This document shows positions 1-8,548 of a stretch of 64,000 nucleotides of DNA, one piece after another. Each line of letters opens with the position of its first letter. Within the stretch, counting starts at the first letter, position 1. The DNA comes from Rugamonas sp. A1-17. Its GTDB lineage: Bacteria; Pseudomonadota; Gammaproteobacteria; Burkholderiales; Burkholderiaceae_D. Location of the stretch: positions 1 through 64,000 of the forward strand of contig JAJLPB010000020.1 of the NCBI GenBank assembly GCA_025548565.1, written 5' to 3'. The notes beneath the pieces are model-generated. The model ran no database searches and was not told the origin of the DNA. It saw nothing but the letters and a program-made list of their open reading frames with translations. Both the position numbers and the translations under genes were made by a program.

Positions 1-86
1 TTTTTCTCGCTTCACTCAGCAACATGTGCTGTGTTCTGCGAGGGGGCGAACTATAGCAAAGCGAGTGCGGGTTCCGCAAGGGCTTT
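1..86. other. Intergenic DNA at window edge
   Basis: The 86 bases downstream of the last gene of the minus-strand alpha-2-macroglobulin operon hold no open frame that I can support. I see no clear hairpin with a T-tract, so where the operon ends is not shown. Confidence 0.4.
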
Positions 87-839
87 TTACGGGAACACGA
101 ATGATTTCACCAGTGTCAGTTCGCCAGCTGCGCGCATCGGTACTTGATAGGTTTGCAGCCTTTCGCGCGGCGTGCCTTCATTGGTGATAATGGAGACCCG
201 CGCGACAGTGAGAGTGGACGTGTCCGCGCCACTACCAAAGTAATTTACGTAGACGTGGTAATTACCCTTCTGCGGCGAGGCGCTGGAAAAGATCTCCGGC
301 CCGTAGCCGGTCGTCACATCCACATCCAGGGCCGAGCCGTCTTGTAATACGCGATTGCCGTACCAGGCGTGGCCGCCGTCCGGCGTCACCACATGAAGAT
401 CGAGATCGGTGCCGGCGCTATCCCAGGACAGAACCACCCGCAAGCGTGCCTGCGTCTTCCCCTGATAGCTGTCGACAAACTGCGTGCGGGCGCGGCTCTT
501 GCCGTCCGGCGCGCGCACCTCCACACTATTGGAGCCGCTGCCGAAACCATACGGGCGTCCATACGTGCCATCCTCCGCCACTTCCAGCGGCATCGCCACG
601 CCATTGACCACCAGTGTGGCCGGCTTGCCTTTAGGCGCGCCGGCGATGCGGCCGCGTATCTGCGCCGTCTCGCTCTGGCCAGGCTGCAGACTGACGGAGG
701 CCGCAGGGTAATGCACCGGCTGCGTATAGTCCTCTCGCGCGCCAGCGGAATTGCGCCAGCCGCCCTTGGGCGAGTCGATGGAGACCTGGGCCTGCGCCCA
801 AAGCGGTAATAACATTAACAGTAGCCAGCGCAGATTCAT
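87..839 (-). CDS. YfaP-like DUF2135 secreted protein (second copy)
   Basis: A 250-residue protein with a signal peptide (residues 1 to about 18, hydrophobic core LLLMLLPLWA then AQA). The C-terminal half carries the DUF2135 signature: an LDLHVVTPDGG stretch followed by a Y/F-rich beta region around NYHVYVNYFG. This is the family of E. coli YfaP and the last gene (magF) of the P. aeruginosa mag operon. It lies 2 bases downstream of a paralogue with the same GSGSNSVEVR-type central motif, so the pair looks like a tandem duplication. It should act in the periplasm, probably binding a partner encoded in the same operon. The biochemical role is unknown. The start is ATG at 839, which gives the intact signal peptide. 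Confidence 0.85.
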   Translation of the reverse strand: MNLRWLLLMLLPLWAQAQVSIDSPKGGWRNSAGAREDYTQPVHYPAASVSLQPGQSETAQIRGRIAGAPKGKPATLVVNGVAMPLEVAEDGTYGRPYGFGSGSNSVEVRAPDGKSRARTQFVDSYQGKTQARLRVVLSWDSAGTDLDLHVVTPDGGHAWYGNRVLQDGSALDVDVTTGYGPEIFSSASPQKGNYHVYVNYFGSGADTSTLTVARVSIITNEGTPRERLQTYQVPMRAAGELTLVKSFVFP

Positions 840-841
840 AC

Positions 842-1639
842 TCAGTACCTGAAAGTTTTGACGAGGGTAAGTTCGCCGATACCGCGCAAGGGCACGACAA
901 ACGATTCGCGCCGCTCGCGCGGGGTATTCTCATTGAAGACGAGCGTGATGCGGCTGGTGATGACAGGCCGCTGCCGCGTGTTCTCGTCGAAGTGATAGCC
1001 GTCGGTGCCGAAGTTACCCCAGTAGTTGATCCATACCTGATACAAGCCGTGCATCGGCGATGTCATCACGAAGTTCTCCGGGCCCGGCCCGTCGACGGTG
1101 TCGGCATCCAGGCCGCCGCCGTTGCTCAGCGCCGGCTGTCCAAAGAACGCGTGCTGTCCGTCCGGCGTAATCACGTGCAGGTCGACTTCCGCCTGGCTGT
1201 CGTCCCACGCGGCGATGATGCGTATCATCGGCTGCGGCTTGCTGCGGTCTGCCTCATAAAACTGCACGCGCTTGACCGGCTTACCGTCCGGTGAGCGGAT
1301 CTCCACGCTATTGGAACCGGAGCCGAACGAATACGCGCGGGCGTAGCGCCCATCCTCGTCTGTATATAGAGGCGTCGGATTGCCATTGACCACCAGCTTA
1401 TGGAAAGCCCTGGCCTTGCCCACCTTATCGAGCTGGCCCTGGATCATGCGCCGTCCACGTTGCGCGCCACGGTCCACCAGCGCGTAGGGGTAGTTGACCG
1501 CCAACTCCTCCGAGCGGTCGGTCAGGCCGGCGCGGTTCCAGCCGCCTATCGGCGTGGCCATGCTTTTGTCCTGCGCGTGCGCCAGCTGGCATGCCAGCAG
1601 CAATGCGGCGGCGTTGAGCAATCGGATACGGAAAATCAC
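842..1639 (-). CDS. yfaP: YfaP-like DUF2135 secreted protein
   Basis: A 265-residue DUF2135 protein with an N-terminal signal sequence (NAAALLLACQLAHA). The start codon is GTG at 1639; it overlaps the TGA of the upstream DUF2300 gene (1636-1638), giving a GTGA coupling. The central GSGSNSVEIRSPDGK motif and the VDLHVITPDGQH motif match the downstream paralogue at 87-839. Order and content match the E. coli yfaATSQP genes and the P. aeruginosa mag operon. A periplasmic accessory role to the alpha-2-macroglobulin is inferred from the operon; no catalytic residues are visible. Confidence 0.87.
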   Translation of the reverse strand: MIFRIRLLNAAALLLACQLAHAQDKSMATPIGGWNRAGLTDRSEELAVNYPYALVDRGAQRGRRMIQGQLDKVGKARAFHKLVVNGNPTPLYTDEDGRYARAYSFGSGSNSVEIRSPDGKPVKRVQFYEADRSKPQPMIRIIAAWDDSQAEVDLHVITPDGQHAFFGQPALSNGGGLDADTVDGPGPENFVMTSPMHGLYQVWINYWGNFGTDGYHFDENTRQRPVITSRITLVFNENTPRERRESFVVPLRGIGELTLVKTFRY

Positions 1640-3360
1640 AGCGTCTCCAGGTTAAGGTCGACCAGACGGCGCGCCAGGCGCTCGACATAGTCTTCATCCT
1701 GGCCGCGCGGATGGCGGCGCAAACCAAGATGCAGGTATTCATGGGCCAGCGTGATACGGTCTTCGCGGGTGGTCAGCGGGCGCATGAAGATGCGGTTGCG
1801 CGACTGCTCCGAATACGGCGCGCCGGCGGCCAGCGCGCAGACCAGCGGCGGCTGCGGCGGCGCCTCGTAGCCGTCCTCGCCCAGCAGCACGCGCTGCCAG
1901 CGTGGCAGGGCACGCGCCAGCCACGCCTCGTTCTGCGCCAGACGCTTGCAGCGCACACCGGCATTGCCAGCGGTGCTCAGCGCGCCGCCGGGGTAGGCCG
2001 CCGCCAGCAATTCGTCGTAATGCTTGCCCTGCTTCGCCTGCCGGACCGCATCGGTCCACACCAGCGTGCCATCGGATGGCAGGTCGCGGTGATAGCGCAC
2101 CGGCACGCCGTCGACAATCAACTGGTCGGTCCAGCGTGCGATGGCCAGCGCCGCCGGCGTGGCGGGACTGGGGCTGACACGCTGCGTCGCGCTGCTGTCG
2201 GCGATTTGCTGGCAGCCGGCCACGCTCTGCGCGTTCTGCCGCAGATAGCTACGCGCGGCGATGGCCAACGCCTTGGCCGCTTCCGGCTCGTCGGCACTGG
2301 CTTCTCGGTCGATCACCCGCGCCACGTATTCATTGACGCCGAAGCGGCCGCGCAATTGCGGACGGCCGTCGCCGCCGGTTTGCAACATCATCTCTCCTGC
2401 GCTGCGCAAGGCCAGGTTCTTGCCGTTCTCGAAGCGCACCTGGAAGCGGCCATTGAGCGGTCCCGCCGCAGCCGGACCATCCGCGCCGCGCACGCTGCTG
2501 ATCGGATAACGCTTGAAGTAATCGACGACGACACAGCCGCTGTCCTCGGCCGCCTGCACCGGCGGCAGATTGGCGGCCAGTCGCGGCGCCCACTGCTGCA
2601 GCACGTTGCTACTGCCGCCGGCGCCGCCGAACCACACCGGCGTGCCGTCGGCCAGCCAGCCAGCCGCGCCGCCGAGGCGTTCGCGCTCCTTGCCCGCTTG
2701 CGTGGGCTGATGCCAGGAATAGGTCTTTACTCTCAACTGGCTGCCGAACCAGCGCGCCGTGCCGGCGCCTCGTCCATCCAGCACAACGCGCAGCAGCGCC
2801 GCCTCGGCATCGGCGCGGCTGGCGGCCGGTATGCTGAACAGTGCGCGCAGCAAGCTGTCCAGCCGCACCAGACGCTCCGGTGTCAATTGACCGGGATCTG
2901 CCAGCCATGCGAGTTCGCCGGAGGGCGCGGCGCCAAGACGGCGCGTCCAATAATCCCGCCACGACGCCGGCGCGATCATCAGCCGGCGCGGCGAAAAGAA
3001 CGGTCCGCAGGACTGCGCCAGTGCCGCATCCCGGCTTACGCTCTGCCCCGCCTCGCAGCAATAGACTTCTTCGGGATCGCGGCCGCCGCAGCGATAGTCC
3101 GGCATCGGCACATGGCTGTCGTCCGCATATATGTAGACGAACAGCTTCCACAAACTGGCCAGCGGCACCTGGCGGCTGCCGTCGAACGGCTGCGGCGCGG
3201 GGCCGCCCTGCCGCAATTGCAGCACCTCGGTTTTCCCGTCGCGCCACCAGGCCACGTCCAGCGACGCCGCCCGCGACGACACGGTCAGCGGCTGCAAGGC
3301 CAACAAGGCCAATACAACCGCAGGACGCAGCACGCGGGAAAGCGCCGACTTGCGCATCAT
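1636..3360 (-). CDS. yfaQ: YfaQ-like DUF2300 protein, predicted multidomain peptidoglycan-associated
   Basis: A 574-residue protein with a signal peptide, DUF2300 family (YfaQ/MagE). Three regions resemble known enzyme folds. Residues 60-250 look like a penicillin-binding/beta-lactamase fold: S69-L-W-K72 in the SxxK position, a Cys-rich YRCGG...CC...QSCGPFF segment around 89-122, and K212-T-Y before a Gly-rich strand. Residues 340-375 (VNEYVARVIDRE...ALAIAARSYLR) resemble the SpoIID amidase signature. Residues 540-544 (HEYLH) form a zincin HExxH. DUF2300 assignment follows from operon order; the sub-domain readings are inference. The ATG at 3360 overlaps the yfaS TGA (ATGA), so translation is coupled. 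Confidence 0.85.
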   Translation of the reverse strand: MMRKSALSRVLRPAVVLALLALQPLTVSSRAASLDVAWWRDGKTEVLQLRQGGPAPQPFDGSRQVPLASLWKLFVYIYADDSHVPMPDYRCGGRDPEEVYCCEAGQSVSRDAALAQSCGPFFSPRRLMIAPASWRDYWTRRLGAAPSGELAWLADPGQLTPERLVRLDSLLRALFSIPAASRADAEAALLRVVLDGRGAGTARWFGSQLRVKTYSWHQPTQAGKERERLGGAAGWLADGTPVWFGGAGGSSNVLQQWAPRLAANLPPVQAAEDSGCVVVDYFKRYPISSVRGADGPAAAGPLNGRFQVRFENGKNLALRSAGEMMLQTGGDGRPQLRGRFGVNEYVARVIDREASADEPEAAKALAIAARSYLRQNAQSVAGCQQIADSSATQRVSPSPATPAALAIARWTDQLIVDGVPVRYHRDLPSDGTLVWTDAVRQAKQGKHYDELLAAAYPGGALSTAGNAGVRCKRLAQNEAWLARALPRWQRVLLGEDGYEAPPQPPLVCALAAGAPYSEQSRNRIFMRPLTTREDRITLAHEYLHLGLRRHPRGQDEDYVERLARRLVDLNLETL

Positions 3361-6300
3361 TCCACCTTCAACGCGCGCATGGTCTTGCCGCCGCCTTCCA
3401 ACGCCTTCTGCTCCGGCTGATACATGCGGTGGAAGCGCGTCGGCGGCAGCACGTAGCTACCTTTTTGCGCAAAGCGCAGCAGGTGGCGCACCGTCACGGC
3501 CTCCTCCAGCGGATCGACCGGCACTGCGTAACCATCACGGCGCTCGGCATGACGCGCACGCTCCAGCGGCGTCGGTTTTTCGCCCGCCATCACCATGCCC
3601 CAGGTGCTCGACTCGACCATCGCGCCAGGCGGCAGCGCCACTTCCAGCAAGCCAAAGCGGTGCTTCGAGCCGGGTGCAGGTTTCAGCGTGATTTCATCCA
3701 GATACAATTCGGCGGTGCTGAGCGCCTCGCCCGGCTTGACCAGCTCCGTGGTGTAGCCGTCCTTGCCCTGCTTCATGCGCAGGATGCGGCGCTCGACGGT
3801 CACCGGCAAGGTGGACGCTTCCGCGGCGCGGCTGTCGTACTGCACCACGGCCACCGTGCCCGCAGGCGCGGCGCCCGATACTGCCGCCAACTTGATCTGC
3901 TCCGGCAGGGCCTTGGCGTCGTTCCAGCGCCAGACCGGCTGGCCGCTGCGGCTTTCCTGTTTTTGCCACGGGCCGTCCAACGCCAGCGCCGGCGCCTTGC
4001 CGAACGATGCGCCGCCCAGTTTTTTCTGCACCCACAACAGCGTCATCGAGCGGTCCAGCGTCGGCATGTCCGCGCGAACGCTGGCCAGTACCGCGTCGGC
4101 CTGCGACGGCGGGACTTCGCCGGCCAGCATCAGCAAAGCTTGCGCCACCGGCGCCTTCGACGAGCGCAACACGCTCCACGCGGCGGTGACCTGCTGCTGC
4201 AGGGCCGGCGGCAACGCCACGCCGTTCTGGCTTGCGACCACCGACGTCAAGCCAACCGCCATCGCCTGCGCTTCGCGGTCATCGCCGGCGCCAAGCAGCA
4301 GGCTGCTGGTATCGCCGCCCGCATGCGGCTTGCCGGCCAGCGTGACGGCGGCCATGTCGTCGACCAGGCCCGAGGCCAGGGTCTTGGTGGGCAGGCCGAT
4401 ATCGCGGGCCATCCACAGCACCAGCGCACGGTCGATCGGCGCATCCTTCAGGCCCTGTTCACTGTACACCGTCAGCAGGCTATTCCAGTGCTCGGGCGGC
4501 AGCTCGATGCGCAATGCGCGCGACGCGTACCAGTCCGCGTAGTAAGCGTAGCCGGTCATCAGCGCGCTACCCGCCGTGGCGTTGCCCCACCAGCCGAAGA
4601 CCGCGTTGGGTCCAGCCATCGCCACCAGCCGCAGGCGCTGTGCCGTGAGCGTGGCCTGCAGGCGTTCGCGCAGTTGCGCGGCGTCCGGCGGCATGCTTTG
4701 CAGCGCCAGCGTCAGCGGAATCAGGCGGCTCGCGGTCTGCTCCACGCAGCCGTATGGGTACTCAATCAGGTCATCGGCGATGCGCGCGAAGTGGCTGGCC
4801 GCACCCTGCGCGAACGAGACGCGGATATTGCGCGCATCGGCCGGCAACTTGAACGCGGTCTCGCCGCCGGTCAGCGGCAACGTCAGCGTGCGGGGGCTGA
4901 GCCAGGCCGCAGGCAGGGTTTGCATTGTTGTATCCAGCGCGTCGACCAGCTTGCCGTCCTGCTTGAGCTCCAGACGCAAGGCGCCGGAAACCGCCGCCAG
5001 CGGGAACTCGACATAATTGACGCCAGGCTTGGCGCTCAGCTTCTCGGTCTTCGGCTGCGTGCCGCCGGACAGGATCACTTCCAGCGTCTGCGCGGCGCTG
5101 GTCTGGTTGAACACCGCCACCGTGGCGCGCGGCGCGTCGCCGGCCCGCATCCAGTCGGGCGCGGTCCACTTGGCGTAGAAATTCTTGTCCGAGCGCAGAT
5201 AGCCGGTGCGCTGGCCTACGCGCCCTTGCGCATCCATCGCGCGGCCGGTGATGCGCCAGCGGGTCAGCGCGTCCGGCATGGTGAAGCTGATGCGCGCGTT
5301 GCCGTCCGCATCGGTCTTCAGCGACGGCGCCCAGTAGGCCGTGTCGATATTGTCGCGGCGCGGCCGCTCCAGCACCTTGACGCCGCGCTCATTGTAGTTG
5401 TGACGCGCCGGCGCTCCGCCGCTGCGGCCCTGCGCCATGTCGTAGCTGATGAACGACAGGCTGGCCGTGGTGCGCACGTTGTTGCGGCGCGGGTGGTAGA
5501 AGAAGTCGCCGATGTCCGGCGCGATCTCGGGCTGCAGCACGTAGATCATCTCATCGACCACGCCCAGCGCGATCATGGTGCTCAGCGGTTTGCCATCCAG
5601 CGTGGCCTTGACGTCCAGCGTCACCTTCTCGCCGGGTTGGTAGACCTCCTTGTCGGTCTTGAACTGCAGCGCGATGCGCGGCTCGATCACCTGCAGGCCG
5701 GCGTTCTCGAACACGAAGTCGCCATTGCGGGTGTAGGCCACCGAGAACGTCATGTTGGGGCCATGCTCCTCCCTCACCGGTATCCGCACGCGCCACTGCT
5801 TCGGTCCCACGCGCTGCGCCTTGTACCAGTCGGCGCCGCCGGCCATCAGGCCATATTGCTCAACCTTGTCGCGTTCCAGCGTGAGCAACGCCTGGTCCAC
5901 CTTGTCGGAGAAGGTGATCAACGCCTCGGCCGTCTCGCCCGGACGATAGCGCTCGCGGTCCAGCACAATCTCGATGCTGCCCGGCGTGGCCTGCACGCCG
6001 TCGCCGCTGACCCAATGGCTGACCGCCGCCAGCAGGTTGCCGCGTTCATCGCGCAGCGACAGCTGGTAGGAACCGGAATCCGGGAAGGTCACGTCCCATC
6101 CCTTGGCGGCCGGATCGAAGGCGCCGGACGTCTTGGCCTGCCGTTCCAGCTGCACCATCTCCCAGCGCACCGGACGCGCCGAACCCTGGCCGTCGGCCAC
6201 CAGGTCGAAATGCACCTTCTGCCCCGGATCGGAGAACTGGCGCGACGGCTTCAGGGTGTAGGTGGTGCTGGAACGTTCGATCATCAGCTCGCGCGTGACC

Positions 6301-7889
6301 TTGACGCGGTAGGCCGCGCCGTCCGTGGCCAGCACGGTCAGGATGTAGCGCGACGGATCGGCGGCCGGCGGCAGCGAGAAGTCCACATTGCCGCTGCCGT
6401 CGCTGACCACTTCCTCGGTCTTGAGCGACACCGGGAACAAGCCGCTATAACGCAGCTCGCCGTCCACCATGCTGTTTTGCTGGCTGCGCAGCGACAGCGT
6501 CATTTTTGCGTTCTTCACCGGCTTGCCGTCCGGGTAGCGCAGCGAGATGCTCCCCTTGACCGCCTCGCCGGTCTTGAACTCCGGCTTGGACGGCTGGATG
6601 TTGATCTCGAAGTGAGGCTTGATGTATTCGGCCACGCGGAAGGCCGCGCCGTAGACGCCGTCCTTGTAGGTGAAGCGCAGCTCGTAGCCGCCGGCGGTGG
6701 ACTGCTCCGGCAGGCGGAAGCGCGTATCGGCGCCGGTATCGCCCGAAAGCTGCAGCGTTTGCGTCAACAGCGGCGTGCCGTTCGGATCGAACACGGTCAG
6801 GCCGATGGGCGCCGCCGCGGCAGCCTGCGAGGCGCGCGCGGACGTGAACTCCCGTCCCATGAACTTGACATTGACCTCGTCGCCGGGCCGGTACAGCGGC
6901 CGGTCGGTGACGGCATACAGCTTGGTGTTATAGATCTCGCTGTCGTAGTAGAAGTTCTCGGACACGAACACGCCGCCGGCGCGGTCCTCGCCCAGCACAT
7001 AGGTGTGTTCGGGGCTGCCCCGCTCCATCGACGCCACGCCGTCGGCGCCGGTGGTGGCCGATTGCAGCACGCCGGTGCCGTCGGTCCAGGCCACATTGGC
7101 GCCGGCGACTGCGGCGCTGTTGTCGCGCCGCGCGGCCCACACCAGCATCTGGCCGGACGACACCTTGGTCACGGCCATCGTATCCGACACAAACACCAGC
7201 GTGGTGGCGCGGTGCTGGCCGATGATGGCTTCAACCAGATACAGGCCCGGTTTGCGTTTGCCGAGCGGGATCATGACATTGCCGGCGCCGGGGACGACGA
7301 AGTCGCTGCTCGATCCGTCGAGCTTCACGCCCTTGGGCGGCGCGATCGGCGCGGCCTGCCAGATCGGATAGCGGAAGCTGTCGACCAGCTCCATGTCCTT
7401 GATCGGCTTGTACTGCGGATTATTGGCGAACACCGTCGGCCGGCGGATCGCGACGTTGGTGGCCAGCTTGGGATGCTCGCTGGTCACCGAGAGGCGCGCT
7501 TCGGCCGAGAACAGCTTGCGCCAGAAGAGGCGCGACTGCTTCCACCAGCTGTCCCACAAGAAGCTCAGCGTGTTGGCCAGGCCCTCGCCCTGGAAATTGC
7601 CCTCCACCTGGATGCGGTGCAGGTTGGGCTGCTTCTTCAGGAAGGCCATCGGCTCGGGCACGCGGTACAGCACGATGTCGGCGCCGGAATAGGCCTCGAG
7701 ATTCATGCGGCCCATATCGCGCCCCGGCACCTCAAGGCGCACGCGCGCCTCGTCGGCGCTGCCGTAGGTGGCGTCGGACAGCAGGAAGAACGGCTCGCCC
7801 TTGAACGGCGTGTAATAGCTCGGCTCCGGCTGCGCCAAAGCGCTTCCGATCAGGAACAGGGACAGCACACTGGCCAGCAGCAGCTTCAT
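3357..7889 (-). CDS. yfaS: Bacterial alpha-2-macroglobulin (YfaS/MagD type)
   Basis: A 1510-residue secreted protein starting MKLLLASVLSLFLIGSALA, a clear signal peptide. It has the serial MG beta-domains of the alpha-2-macroglobulin family, including a MG2-like segment (YAVTDRPLYRPGDEVNVKF) and the GDAPRA.VAVFN region before the thioester domain. The thioester motif CVEQ is present at C1048-Q1051 (codons around 4748-4737). The family acts as a bait-and-trap inhibitor that captures proteases. Upstream frame extension to 8348 is rejected: ATG 7889 gives the signal peptide and overlaps the yfaT TGA at 7886-7888. The neighbours are the usual partners of this subtype. The substrate protease is unknown. 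Confidence 0.93.
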   Translation of the reverse strand: MKLLLASVLSLFLIGSALAQPEPSYYTPFKGEPFFLLSDATYGSADEARVRLEVPGRDMGRMNLEAYSGADIVLYRVPEPMAFLKKQPNLHRIQVEGNFQGEGLANTLSFLWDSWWKQSRLFWRKLFSAEARLSVTSEHPKLATNVAIRRPTVFANNPQYKPIKDMELVDSFRYPIWQAAPIAPPKGVKLDGSSSDFVVPGAGNVMIPLGKRKPGLYLVEAIIGQHRATTLVFVSDTMAVTKVSSGQMLVWAARRDNSAAVAGANVAWTDGTGVLQSATTGADGVASMERGSPEHTYVLGEDRAGGVFVSENFYYDSEIYNTKLYAVTDRPLYRPGDEVNVKFMGREFTSARASQAAAAAPIGLTVFDPNGTPLLTQTLQLSGDTGADTRFRLPEQSTAGGYELRFTYKDGVYGAAFRVAEYIKPHFEINIQPSKPEFKTGEAVKGSISLRYPDGKPVKNAKMTLSLRSQQNSMVDGELRYSGLFPVSLKTEEVVSDGSGNVDFSLPPAADPSRYILTVLATDGAAYRVKVTRELMIERSSTTYTLKPSRQFSDPGQKVHFDLVADGQGSARPVRWEMVQLERQAKTSGAFDPAAKGWDVTFPDSGSYQLSLRDERGNLLAAVSHWVSGDGVQATPGSIEIVLDRERYRPGETAEALITFSDKVDQALLTLERDKVEQYGLMAGGADWYKAQRVGPKQWRVRIPVREEHGPNMTFSVAYTRNGDFVFENAGLQVIEPRIALQFKTDKEVYQPGEKVTLDVKATLDGKPLSTMIALGVVDEMIYVLQPEIAPDIGDFFYHPRRNNVRTTASLSFISYDMAQGRSGGAPARHNYNERGVKVLERPRRDNIDTAYWAPSLKTDADGNARISFTMPDALTRWRITGRAMDAQGRVGQRTGYLRSDKNFYAKWTAPDWMRAGDAPRATVAVFNQTSAAQTLEVILSGGTQPKTEKLSAKPGVNYVEFPLAAVSGALRLELKQDGKLVDALDTTMQTLPAAWLSPRTLTLPLTGGETAFKLPADARNIRVSFAQGAASHFARIADDLIEYPYGCVEQTASRLIPLTLALQSMPPDAAQLRERLQATLTAQRLRLVAMAGPNAVFGWWGNATAGSALMTGYAYYADWYASRALRIELPPEHWNSLLTVYSEQGLKDAPIDRALVLWMARDIGLPTKTLASGLVDDMAAVTLAGKPHAGGDTSSLLLGAGDDREAQAMAVGLTSVVASQNGVALPPALQQQVTAAWSVLRSSKAPVAQALLMLAGEVPPSQADAVLASVRADMPTLDRSMTLLWVQKKLGGASFGKAPALALDGPWQKQESRSGQPVWRWNDAKALPEQIKLAAVSGAAPAGTVAVVQYDSRAAEASTLPVTVERRILRMKQGKDGYTTELVKPGEALSTAELYLDEITLKPAPGSKHRFGLLEVALPPGAMVESSTWGMVMAGEKPTPLERARHAERRDGYAVPVDPLEEAVTVRHLLRFAQKGSYVLPPTRFHRMYQPEQKALEGGGKTMRALKVE

Positions 7890-8548
7890 GACAGAAATGA
7901 CAGCCGGAATACACCGGCGAAATTGGGATTGTTGGACGCAGGTTGCCACCGCGTGTCCTTCCAGGTCGTGAGTTGTTTGATATCGACGGTCCGCAGACCA
8001 TTGTCGTCGGGGGTAACGGTGCCGGTGTGGTAGGCGATGCGCGCCCCCATCCAGACCATCAGGTGTTGTTCGTCGCCCTGGTCGAAGAACAGCAGGTCGC
8101 CGGGCATCGCCTGGCTGATTTCGCGCGCGACGAAGCGGCTGTTGTGCTGCACCAGCGCCAGCGCGGTGACGAAATGGCCGACCGTGCCGCCGGTCTGCAC
8201 CCAGCGGTTGCGCAGCGCGGCCTGGCTGGCATCGAGCTCCAGTTCGGGCGGCAGGCGGCGGTCGCTGGCGATGCCGTTGGCGCGCAGCCAGCGCGCGTCG
8301 TGCACGGCCAGCGCCTCGTTGACGGCGAAGCGCACCAGGCCCGCGCAATCGCGGTGGGTCCAGCGCGGCGATGGCCCGCGTTCAATCTGCGCCGTGACGA
8401 TGCGCAGCATCCATGCCTGGAAGGCGCGGCTCTGCGCCTGCGACAGCCGCGTGGTCGCCTCCGCCGCCTGGCGCAAGGCCCAGGCAGGAGACGCGGCCGC
8501 CGCGCCGGCGCACGCCAGCCAGCGCAACGCGGCGCGCCGTTGCATCAT
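7886..8548 (-). CDS. yfaT: YfaT-like DUF1175 protein, NlpC/P60-like fold predicted
   Basis: A 220-residue protein with a signal-like N-terminus (ALRWLACAGAAAASPAWA). The sequence has the spacing of NlpC/P60 cysteine peptidases: RDC68AGLVRF, then PGDLLFF (149-155), H162 in EQHLMVWMG and H174 in AYHTG. Family assignment as DUF1175 rests on operon position and these motifs; peptidase activity is inference. ATG 8548 overlaps the yfaA TGA (8545-8547); a second ATG follows directly at 8545. It belongs to the yfaA-yfaT-yfaS-yfaQ-yfaP coupled operon, so an envelope role is likely. Confidence 0.85.
   Translation of the reverse strand: MMQRRAALRWLACAGAAAASPAWALRQAAEATTRLSQAQSRAFQAWMLRIVTAQIERGPSPRWTHRDCAGLVRFAVNEALAVHDARWLRANGIASDRRLPPELELDASQAALRNRWVQTGGTVGHFVTALALVQHNSRFVAREISQAMPGDLLFFDQGDEQHLMVWMGARIAYHTGTVTPDDNGLRTVDIKQLTTWKDTRWQPASNNPNFAGVFRLSFLS

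Noticed and set aside
2841..8033. A 1730-residue plus-strand open frame
   Set aside because: It is antisense to yfaQ and yfaS, rich in Arg, His and Ala as GC-rich shadow frames are, with no domain pattern and no ribosome site.
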